Assembly (NCBI GenBank): GCA_021295675.1
Contig: JAGWBY010000129.1
Span: 8,704-21,052, forward strand
Length of the DNA stretch: 12,349 bases
Direction: 5' to 3'
Source of the DNA: Candidatus Latescibacterota bacterium
GTDB taxonomy: Bacteria > Latescibacterota > UBA2968 > UBA8231
In this document: positions 6,712 to 12,161 of the stretch, piece by piece
Position numbering within the stretch: position 1 is the stretch's first letter
Layout: each line of letters begins with the position of its first letter
Translations under genes and position numbers: made by a program
Notes under the pieces: model-generated
Told to the model about the DNA's origin: nothing
Database searches by the model: none
The model's input: only the letters and a program-made list of their open reading frames with translations

Positions 6712-6968
6712 GCGGCAGCCTCTTCGTCGATAATTCCCACGATCACGCTTCTACACGGCGGCCGCTCAGCCCCGATCACCTCGGCCCCAGCGGCCCCTGA
6801 CTGCACGACCAGCACTTTGCTGCCGACCCCTGCTTGGACCCCATCCACCGCCACCTGCAAAGCGCCACTCTCCTCGTCTTCGGGGCGCACCACCATGATC
6901 TTTTGTCCCGCGAGCAAGGGATGTTTGCTGCTGGCGACTACGTGACCAATGACGCGGCAGACCCTCAT
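6708..6968 (-). CDS. BMC-P vertex protein 2 (EutN/CcmL family)
   Basis: An 86-residue EutN/CcmL-family protein. The family features run in order: MRVCRVIGHVVASSKHP, LLAGQKIMVV, the core VAVDGVQAGVGSKVLVVQSG and the C-terminal VIVGIIDE. Homologues assemble into pentamers that cap shell vertices. I chose the ATG at 6968 because it matches the family N-terminus and forms an ATGA overlap with the stop of the upstream paralogue; a longer open frame exists upstream but is antisense noise over that paralogue. The usual GSSAR turn is replaced by SGAAGAE. Third gene of the four-gene operon. Confidence 0.9.
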   Translation of the reverse strand: MRVCRVIGHVVASSKHPLLAGQKIMVVRPEDEESGALQVAVDGVQAGVGSKVLVVQSGAAGAEVIGAERPPCRSVIVGIIDEEAAA

Positions 6969-7267
6969 GCGACTTGCTTTTCTAAGGGGCGTCCAAATGC
7001 CTGTAGCGAATCCACGATGCCGATGATCAGCGCATCTACGGGCATCTGATCCATGCCCGGTGCCTGCCGCGCCGAGCTGCCCTGCACGACGACGACGAGC
7101 TCGCCCTCGCCCGCTTGCACGCCGTCGATGCAGACGATGTGCTTTTGCGTGCGCCGCAAGCCCTCGGGCGTGGCGGCGAGGATCTCGACTATTAGGAGTT
7201 TTTCGCCTTCGAGCGCATCTACCTTGGCGCTGGAGACTACGTGCCCTTTGACGAGGCCGAGTATCAC
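6965..7267 (-). CDS. BMC-P vertex protein 3 (EutN/CcmL family)
   Basis: A 100-residue EutN/CcmL-family protein and the most typical of the three: ILGLVKGHVVSSAKVDALEG, KLLIVEIL, the core CIDGVQAGEGELVVVVQGSS followed by AR, and PVDALIIGIVDSL. The last 14 residues (about 87-100) extend past the usual barrel. The GTG start at 7267 overlaps the ispH stop as GTGA, so the two are translationally coupled. No hexameric (BMC-H) or trimeric (BMC-T) shell gene is in the window, so any full shell must draw on genes elsewhere. Confidence 0.92.
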   Translation of the reverse strand: MILGLVKGHVVSSAKVDALEGEKLLIVEILAATPEGLRRTQKHIVCIDGVQAGEGELVVVVQGSSARQAPGMDQMPVDALIIGIVDSLQAFGRPLEKQVA

Positions 7268-8502
7268 GGGCTGTCCTCAAAGAGCTGCAAGCTGGCGTCA
7301 TCGATTTCTTGCGCGTTGTACCCGTACAAGCCGGCGACCTTCTCTAGCACTTGGTTCATGAGGATATCTGGGCAGGACGCGCCTGAGGTAATGATCAGCC
7401 GCACGGGCAGAGGACGCGGTAGCCAGTCTTCGCTCTCGATTATTTTTTTCGCGTGGACGTCGAAGTGGCGGATGCGCCGGTCTGACAGGATTTCGTCGCT
7501 GTTGGCGATGAGAAAGCTCGGCATGGATTGCAAGCACAGCTCGACTAAATGCGAGGTGTTCGAGCTGTTGTAGCCGCCGACGATTAGCGCCAAATCGGCG
7601 CCAGAGTTTAGCAGGGTGCGCGTGGCGTTCTGGTTTTGGTGGGTGGCGTAGCACAGGGTGTCGTTGGTGTCGGCGCAGTGGTAGTCGAGGTTTTCCTCGC
7701 CGTAGCGCTGGCGCATGGCGCGGCGCAAAATTGTGGCCACTTCCTGCGTTTCCTCGGCGAGCATGGTCGTCTGGTTGACCACGGCCACTCGCTCTAGGTC
7801 CTTTTGTGGGTCGAAACCCTCTGAGCTTTTGCCGGCAAAGGCGTGCTCAAAGTCGGCGAGCGGTAGTGCACCGGTGATATACGCGGCTACCTTCTCGGCT
7901 TCGGCGGCGTCGAACACCACTAGGGTTTTGGTGTGTTCCTCAGTATGCGAATGAGTTGCTTGAGTCTCCGCGTGGTTGTACTTGCCGTGGATGATGATGG
8001 TATAGCCTTGGCGGCCTAGCTCCTCGCCGCGCTTCCACACCTTGGACACGTAGTTTTCCCGGTATTCCTCGGACTCAATGTCGATGCCGCTTTGGCGGAG
8101 CGATTCCTCGTTCTGCATGGTGGTGCCAAAGGCAGGGATCAGCGCGATGTCGTCGCTGCTCATCTCCTCTGCGGAGACTTGGCGGTCCCCCTCGGGGTCG
8201 TAGATGAAGCGGACGCCTTGCTTTTTGAGGTCGTTGTTGACCAAGGGGTTGTGGATGATCTCGCTGACTAGGTACGTATTGCGGTCTGGGTTTTCCTTGA
8301 GGGCTGAAAAGGCCATGTGAATGGCCCGCTCGACCCCGAAGCAAAAGCCAAAGTGCCGGGGGATTAAGACCTGTAGCTGGCCGATTTGCAGAAGCGTCGG
8401 GTTCAGAGAACGTTTGCCGTTTTTCAGGCGGTAGTCCTTGATGCGCTGGATAGTGGGGCCGGCGTAGTGATTGGGGACCCGGTCGAATTGCGGATAGGCC
8501 AT
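7264..8502 (-). CDS. ispH: 4-hydroxy-3-methylbut-2-enyl diphosphate reductase, long form
   Basis: IspH (LytB) makes isopentenyl and dimethylallyl diphosphate in the last step of the MEP pathway, using a 4Fe-4S cluster. At 412 residues it is the long form seen in plants, cyanobacteria and several other phyla. Visible features: FGFCFGVERA (cluster ligand C54), EIIHNP (H84), IHGKYNHAET (H177, E179), NDTLCYAT (third ligand, C284), GGYNSSNTSHL substrate loop and TSGASCPD. The middle ligand, normally in a DTTC motif before VSKVW, is not there: the segment reads IESEEYRENY (about 142-151). AAGGAG lies six bases before ATG 8502. First gene of an operon with three BMC-P genes. Family assignment is firm; activity is uncertain because of the missing cysteine. 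Confidence 0.92.
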   Translation of the reverse strand: MAYPQFDRVPNHYAGPTIQRIKDYRLKNGKRSLNPTLLQIGQLQVLIPRHFGFCFGVERAIHMAFSALKENPDRNTYLVSEIIHNPLVNNDLKKQGVRFIYDPEGDRQVSAEEMSSDDIALIPAFGTTMQNEESLRQSGIDIESEEYRENYVSKVWKRGEELGRQGYTIIIHGKYNHAETQATHSHTEEHTKTLVVFDAAEAEKVAAYITGALPLADFEHAFAGKSSEGFDPQKDLERVAVVNQTTMLAEETQEVATILRRAMRQRYGEENLDYHCADTNDTLCYATHQNQNATRTLLNSGADLALIVGGYNSSNTSHLVELCLQSMPSFLIANSDEILSDRRIRHFDVHAKKIIESEDWLPRPLPVRLIITSGASCPDILMNQVLEKVAGLYGYNAQEIDDASLQLFEDSP

Positions 8503-8535
8503 GCGAAGCTCCTTGTGGAATCTCTACAGAAGTAC

Positions 8536-8563
8536 ATAGTACAGCATCAGGTTAAGCTGTCAA
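8536..8563 (-). promoter_or_regulatory. Sigma-70-like promoter of the ispH-BMC-P operon
   Basis: On the minus strand a perfect TTGACA (complement of 8558-8563) is followed after 16 bases by TACTAT (complement of 8536-8541), a 4/6 match to the -10 consensus. The transcript would start near 8529, about 27 nt before the ispH ATG at 8502. No operator-like dyad was seen. Confidence 0.55.
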
Positions 8564-8638
8564 TAGTGCGTCCTGCTCGGGGTCGGGCGATTGGTTATAT
8601 TCCCGACGCTAAATTCACCTGTACGGGAGTGTAAACCA

Positions 8639-9718
8639 ATGAAATTCGTCATTCGCGCCGGAGGGGTTGGCACGCGGCTGTGGCCCTATAGCCGAGCGCG
8701 CAAGCCCAAGCAGTTTCACTGCATGGCCAGCGAGCAGACCATGCTCCAAGACGCGGTCGCCCGCATTGGTGCGATTGCCGCGCCAGCCGATGTGTACGTC
8801 TCGACCGGAGGCTCATTGCAGTCGCTGGTGAGCGAGCAGGTGCCGACGCTGCCGCCGGAGCAGCTCATCGTCGAGCCGGCGCTGCGCAATACCGGACCGG
8901 CTATCGGCTTGGAGTGCGCACTGTTAGAGGCTCGTCATCCGGGCTGCACGGTCGCCAGCTTGGGATCGGATCACTACATAGGTCGGCCCGAGGAGTTCTG
9001 CCGCTTGTTGCAAGTCGCCGACCAAGCCCTAACCGATCGGCCAGATTACTTGTTCACGCTTGGGGTCAAGCCGACGCGTGCTGAGACCGGTTATGGCTAC
9101 ATCCGCCGAGGCTCGGTGCTGGCACAGGTGCACGGGACGCCGGTGTACGAAGTTGCCGAGTTCACTGAAAAGCCTGCCGCACAACAGGCGGCTGAGTACG
9201 TGGCGAGCGGCCATTATTTGTGGAACAGCAATATGTTTGTCTGGAAGGCGGCGACCGTGCTGGAGCTTTTCGCCCGCTTTGAGCCGGAAATGCACGCTGG
9301 GTTGCAGCGTATCCAAGCAGCCGTTGGTACGCCGGAAGAGGAAGTGGTCATCGCCCGCGAATATCCAAAGCTCAAGCCGATCTCCATCGACCACGCTTTG
9401 GTTGAACGCGCATCCAAAGTGGCCACCCTAGAGGCGGATATCGACTGGGGGGACATTGGCTCTTGGGCGGCGCTGACGGACGTGTTGCCGACGGATGACG
9501 CGGGCAATTTGCTATCGGGCGAGGTGGTGGCGTTGGACGCGGCCCGTTCGACGGTGTACGGACAGGCCGACAAAATCGTGCTGCTGTTAGGGGTGGAGGA
9601 TTTGGTGGTGGTGGATACCGAAGACGCGCTGCTGGTGTGCGCGAAAGGGGCGGCTCAGCAGGTGAAAGACGCGGTGGATCATTTAAAAGAAAAGCAGGGG
9701 TACGAGAAGTACCTCTAG
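8639..9718 (+). CDS. manC: Mannose-1-phosphate guanylyltransferase
   Basis: This 359-residue cytoplasmic enzyme makes GDP-mannose from mannose 1-phosphate and GTP, for glycans and GDP-sugar synthesis. The nucleotidyltransferase motif is AGGVGTRLWPYSRARKPKQF (residues 8-27); later family blocks are VEPALRNTGPAIGLE, the metal-site SDHYI, ETGYGYIRRG, VAEFTEKP, LWNSNMFVWKA and DIDWGDIGSW. There is no C-terminal phosphomannose isomerase domain, so it is the short single-function type. ATG 8639 is chosen over an upstream TTG because it starts directly at the family N-terminus and has GGGAG at 8625-8629. It is divergent from ispH; its 3' end was copied in a duplication that recurs at 11944. No strong promoter was found in the shared 136-nt region. 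Confidence 0.93.
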   Translation: MKFVIRAGGVGTRLWPYSRARKPKQFHCMASEQTMLQDAVARIGAIAAPADVYVSTGGSLQSLVSEQVPTLPPEQLIVEPALRNTGPAIGLECALLEARHPGCTVASLGSDHYIGRPEEFCRLLQVADQALTDRPDYLFTLGVKPTRAETGYGYIRRGSVLAQVHGTPVYEVAEFTEKPAAQQAAEYVASGHYLWNSNMFVWKAATVLELFARFEPEMHAGLQRIQAAVGTPEEEVVIAREYPKLKPISIDHALVERASKVATLEADIDWGDIGSWAALTDVLPTDDAGNLLSGEVVALDAARSTVYGQADKIVLLLGVEDLVVVDTEDALLVCAKGAAQQVKDAVDHLKEKQGYEKYL

Positions 9719-9894
9719 GTTCACTCTACGTCGAGGATGTAGCGCGCTAGCGGCGAGAGCCGTTGGGCGGTTGCGGGCTGCAAGTACTCGCGCTGGTTGG
9801 TCTGCTGCGGGTGTTCGCGAGCGATAAAGGCGCAGTGCAGGGTGCGTCGGGGGGCGCTGCTGTCGTTGCGATGCGAGTTGTGCCAGAGGCTGCC
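9677..9894. repeat. Direct repeat copy 1: manC 3' end plus phyH 3' end
   Basis: This 218-bp segment aligns without gaps to 11944-12161 (constant offset 2267). Hand counting gives about 24 mismatches (near 89% identity): 8 in the 44-nt manC-side part and 16 in the rest. Similarity ends abruptly after GAGGCTGCC at 9886-9894. The copy covers the last 13 manC codons, a 2-nt gap and the end of the convergent phyH. Confidence 0.88.
9721..9894 (-). pseudogene. Truncated C-terminal fragment of a PhyH-family dioxygenase
   Basis: The minus strand encodes LWHNSHRNDSSAPRRTLHCA and then a tail ending LSPLARYILDVE. It is about 91% identical in DNA to the end of the phyH gene at 11988, with five residue changes in roughly 56 and most substitutions silent. 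It retains the distal iron-ligand histidine (WH) and the 2-oxoglutarate arginine (PRR) but lacks everything upstream, because the sequence switches at about 9890 to an opposite-strand dehydrogenase tail. An open frame continues to 10311 but that part is antisense noise. A decayed paralogue rather than a functional gene. Confidence 0.85.
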
Positions 9895-10131
9895 CTGGCC
9901 GCGGCGCTGGTGCGGGGGCGGATTGCCGGGGCGGCCGTCGACGTATTCGCCTAGGCGCCGCCCCTGGCCACCCATCCCCTCTGCGCCGCGCCCAATGCGC
10001 TGTTGATGCCCCACATCGCCGACATGACCGACCGGGCCTCCGAGCAGATGGCGCTGGCCGCGGCCCAGGGCATCGTGAATGTGCTCTAGGGACGCACGCC
10101 TAAATACCTCGTCGAGCCGGACGGAGTTTGA
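9889..10131 (+). pseudogene. Decayed C-terminal fragment of a D-2-hydroxyacid dehydrogenase
   Basis: Reading this frame gives EAALAAALVRGRIAGAAVDV, F, A, a TAG stop (9952-9954), APPLATHPLCAAPNALLMPH, IADMTDRASEQMALAAAQGI, VNVL, a second TAG (10087-10089), then GRTPKYLVEPDGV and TGA. This is plainly the end of the D-isomer-specific hydroxyacid dehydrogenase family (3-phosphoglycerate dehydrogenase-like), including the GRIAGA-DVF and PHIA-MT blocks with the conserved histidine. Two stops in otherwise conserved sequence plus loss of the NAD-binding front show a pseudogene. It abuts the truncated phyH tail with the nine bases GAGGCTGCC at the join, consistent with one deletion that removed the 5' parts of both genes. 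Confidence 0.87.
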
Positions 10132-10145
10132 GCCGCCCGGCTCAA
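10128..10145 (-). terminator. Hairpin at the end of the sigma-factor operon
   Basis: TTGAGCC (10128-10134) pairs perfectly with GGCTCAA (10139-10145) around a four-base loop, overlapping the stop of the zinc-ribbon gene. There is no T-run on the minus strand, so if it ends transcription it is a weak or factor-assisted terminator. Confidence 0.35.
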
Positions 10146-10321
10146 CCCATCCAGAAGCCCTTGCGGTGCGACACCCCCAGCACTTTTTGGCACTCGCTGC
10201 AAAAATAGAGGAATCTGACGCCGAGGTGGCTGGATATTTTTTGCGCCAGCAAGCGGGTAATCGCGCTTTCACAATGGGGGCAGATGGGATCCTGCTGCGT
10301 CGTTTCGACAATCTCTATCAC
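10142..10321 (-). CDS. 59-aa zinc-ribbon protein
   Basis: A small protein with two cysteine pairs, ICPHCES (C14, C17) and YFCSECQK (C41, C44), spaced as in a zinc ribbon, ending VLGVSHRKGFWMG. I do not know a characterised member. The GTG at 10321 is chosen because AAAGGAGGAG precedes it by a few bases and the conserved-looking part begins there; a longer frame upstream overlaps the YbjQ gene in antisense-like composition. It lies 13 nt after the ybjQ-type gene as the last member of the sigma-factor operon. A metal-binding or nucleic-acid-binding role is possible, but nothing in the sequence decides. Confidence 0.75.
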   Translation of the reverse strand: MIEIVETTQQDPICPHCESAITRLLAQKISSHLGVRFLYFCSECQKVLGVSHRKGFWMG

Positions 10322-10334
10322 TGGACTCCTCCTT

Positions 10335-10655
10335 TTATTCGTCTTCGACCCAGACGGCGGTGCCGTAGGCCAGCAATTCGGCCGCCGTGCCCATGACCTG
10401 GGAGGTGGCGAAGCGGGTCGAGACGACGGCGTTAGCCCCCAGGCGAATGGCCTCGGTGCGCATGCGGTCGAGGGACTGCTCACGCGATTCGGCCATGAGC
10501 TTGGTGTACTGGAGTATCTCGCCGCCCACCAAGTTCTTCAGGCCGGCCATGATATCCTTGCCGATGTGCCGGGTGCGAATGCTATTGCCGCGCACAAGGC
10601 CGAAGGTTTTGACGATTTTCTTGCCGGGTATGTGGCTGGTTGTGGTGACGATCAT
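10335..10655 (-). CDS. YbjQ-family (UPF0145) protein
   Basis: This 106-residue protein fits the YbjQ/UPF0145 family (Pfam 'putative heavy-metal-binding'): MIVTTTSHIPGKKIVKTFGL, VRGNSIRTRHIGKDIMAGLK, a GGE-YTKLM segment with arginine-rich helix (ESREQSLDRM), and LGANAVVSTRFATSQVMGTA. Family members form homopentameric rings in solved structures; their function is unsettled. AAGGAGGTGAGAAG before ATG 10655 gives a strong ribosome site inside the end of the anti-sigma gene, whose TGA overlaps the ATG as ATGA. Co-expression with a sigma/anti-sigma pair suggests an envelope or metal-stress role, which is inference. Confidence 0.9.
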   Translation of the reverse strand: MIVTTTSHIPGKKIVKTFGLVRGNSIRTRHIGKDIMAGLKNLVGGEILQYTKLMAESREQSLDRMRTEAIRLGANAVVSTRFATSQVMGTAAELLAYGTAVWVEDE

Positions 10656-11092
10656 CTTCTCACCTCCTTATAGGGGTCGGATTTGCGGGTTTTCAGTCTT
10701 TCTCTGAGCACGGAAAAGAGGAGCATGGCCAGGCCGATCCACACGGTGGCGGTGGCAATTTTGGGCACGTTCCACTCGCCGTGCTGGATGAACTGGTAGA
10801 CGGCGTAGAGCACCAGCAGGGCGCAGCCGGTGCCGACCAGCAGGAGCCCGGCGTTGCGGCTAAAGCGGCTGAAGGGGCTCTGCCACAGTTGGTCGAGCAC
10901 TTGGTCGTGGGGCTCGGCGAATTTGAGACTGGCGATGTGCGCCGCGCTGCCGCGTAGCTGCTCGTATTCGCGGCGGAATTCAGCGTCGCGCACCAGCAGG
11001 TCGTTGGCTTCGGCCGCTTCTTCGGGCGTCAGTTCCTGGTCAATCAGGCCCGAGAGCAGGCGCTGGCGTCTCTCGCGTTGTGCGTCGTTCAT
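10652..11092 (-). CDS. Membrane anti-sigma factor-like protein
   Basis: This 146-residue protein has a cytoplasmic N-terminal helical region (SGLIDQELTPEEAAEANDLL then RREYEQLRGS) of the kind found in anti-sigma factors, and two probable membrane helices at about residues 81-102 and 112-129. There are no Cys-His zinc ligands, so it is not a ZAS-type zinc anti-sigma. Its place 16 nt after an ECF sigma gene is the main support for the role: it would hold the sigma factor at the membrane until a signal releases it. ATG 11092 is preferred over upstream codons because AGGAG stands just in front. The periplasmic part is tiny, so the signal may come through a partner protein. Confidence 0.8.
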   Translation of the reverse strand: MNDAQRERRQRLLSGLIDQELTPEEAAEANDLLVRDAEFRREYEQLRGSAAHIASLKFAEPHDQVLDQLWQSPFSRFSRNAGLLLVGTGCALLVLYAVYQFIQHGEWNVPKIATATVWIGLAMLLFSVLRERLKTRKSDPYKEVRR

Positions 11093-11108
11093 TGGCCCAT
11101 CTCCTGGG

Positions 11109-11648
11109 TTATTTGGCGTATTGTGCAGCAAAGGCTTTGCGCGCGTGGTAGAGGCGGCTCATGACCGTGCCGCGCGGGATGTGCAGCCGCTGGGCAATGC
11201 CGTCGTAGTTGAGCCCTTCGATGTACTTCATGACGAGGATTTCCCTGAATTCTACTTTGATACGACTCAGGGTATCCCACACCTGCGCTTGCTCCTCGCG
11301 CGCTCCGAGCAGGAAGTCGGGTCTTTCGACCGGGTGTGTGGTGGCAGTCTCGGCGGTGAGCCGTTCCTCGTATTGTGCGGCGGTCTGCCTTCCGGCGATG
11401 CGGTTGAGGCAGTGGTTGCGCAAGATGCGGTAAAACCAGGGATAGAAGGCGTCCAGGCTAGCGAGGTGGCGGATGGCGACAAAGGCCTTGCCAAAGGCGT
11501 CCTGGCAGGCGTCGGCCGCCTCTTCGCGGTTGCCCAGCAGGGCGATGGCGTGCACATAGGCCTCGCGGCGGAATTTCTCAAAGAGAAATTCAAAGCCGCG
11601 CACATCGCGTTGGTCGAGGCAAAGCCTGATCGCTGTCTTTTCGTCCAT
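11109..11648 (-). CDS. ECF-type RNA polymerase sigma factor
   Basis: A 179-residue group IV sigma factor that would redirect RNA polymerase to a stress regulon. Region 2 spans about residues 20-83 (FLFEKFRREAYVHAIALLGN, EEAADACQDAFGKAF, WFYRILRNHCLNR) and region 4 about 120-175 (LSRIKVEFREILVMKYIEGL, YDGIAQRLHIPRGTVMSRLY). There is no N-terminal region 1 or 3. The ATG at 11648 follows AAGGAG by 11 bases; a TTG at 11702 would add 18 residues without family support. First gene of an operon with anti-sigma, YbjQ-family and zinc-ribbon genes. No recognisable ECF autoregulatory promoter (GGAAC-N-GTC) was found upstream. Confidence 0.93.
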   Translation of the reverse strand: MDEKTAIRLCLDQRDVRGFEFLFEKFRREAYVHAIALLGNREEAADACQDAFGKAFVAIRHLASLDAFYPWFYRILRNHCLNRIAGRQTAAQYEERLTAETATTHPVERPDFLLGAREEQAQVWDTLSRIKVEFREILVMKYIEGLNYDGIAQRLHIPRGTVMSRLYHARKAFAAQYAK

Positions 11649-11943
11649 GGCGCTCGTTTCTCCTTCTGCAGGATTAAACAGACGAGCGAAGAGAATATTC
11701 AAAAAAAGATCGAGAGAATTTAGACAGTGATAGGGACGGCATTTTGGGGTAATGCAGGGCTATATGGCGAGCGGAGCGCTTCAGGCGAAAGAGAAATCGC
11801 GACTTTCGCGCTTCGGGGTAGGGCTGCCGGCGGTGCCCCGCCGAGGCCCCCGCCTCAGCCGCAGTTCGAGTTCGTCGCCGGACCTCCTACGCGTTCGCTC
11901 CCTGCGCTGTGAGCCGTAGGGAGGAGTGCGCCCTCAAGTACCA
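11649..11943. other. Non-coding stretch upstream of the sigma-factor gene
   Basis: About 295 bases with no credible gene. It includes an A-run and the palindrome GAATATTC at 11693-11700, a 7-bp inverted repeat GCGAAAG/CTTTCGC (11785-11791 and 11803-11809), and a GC-rich segment (11820-11940) that shows no family similarity in any frame. It should contain the sigma operon promoter, which I could not place, and may hold degraded remains of the second manC copy. Confidence 0.5.
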
Positions 11944-11987
11944 GGTCACCTCAAAGAAAAGCAGGGGTGCGAAAAACACCTCTAGGT
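11944..11987 (+). pseudogene. Remnant of a second manC: last 13 codons
   Basis: The frame reads GHLKEKQGCEKHL and TAG, against DHLKEKQGYEKYL and TAG in the intact manC. Eight of 44 bases differ, several at third codon positions (for example CAT/CAC, TTA/CTC), which points to a diverged homologue that was once under selection rather than a recent copy. Nothing recognisable of manC lies upstream of 11944. It abuts the phyH stop exactly as in copy 1. Confidence 0.75.
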
Positions 11988-12161
11988 TCACTCCACGTCG
12001 AGGATGTAGCGCGCTAGTGGCGAGAGCCGCTGGGCGGTTGTGGGGCGCAAGTACTCGCGCTGGTTGGTCTGTTGCGGGTGCTCGCGGGCGATAAAGGCGC
12101 AGTGCAGGGTGCGGCGGGGGGCGTTGCTATCGTTGCGATACGAACTGTGCCAAAGGCTGCC
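11944..12161. repeat. Direct repeat copy 2: manC 3' end plus phyH 3' end
   Basis: Gap-free partner of 9677-9894 at an offset of 2267 bases. In this copy the phyH side continues as an intact gene to the right edge, whereas the manC side is cut off at its left border, the reverse of copy 1. Confidence 0.88.

Noticed and set aside
9952..10089. TAG read as an amino acid in the dehydrogenase tail
   Set aside because: Intact genes here, such as manC and the Fis-type HTH gene, end with TAG at family-normal lengths, and the dehydrogenase lacks its whole front half; decay is simpler than recoding.
9721..10311. A 196-residue minus-strand protein
   Set aside because: Only the last part is PhyH; the rest is antisense to the dehydrogenase remnant and the zinc-ribbon region, with no family similarity.
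11727..11912. 61-residue plus-strand protein upstream of the manC remnant
   Set aside because: No ribosome site, low-complexity proline-rich translation and no recognisable domain.
9677..12161. Composite transposon or integrative element bounded by the 218-bp repeats
   Set aside because: No transposase or integrase, and the repeats are ordinary gene ends with codon-like divergence rather than terminal or attachment sequences.
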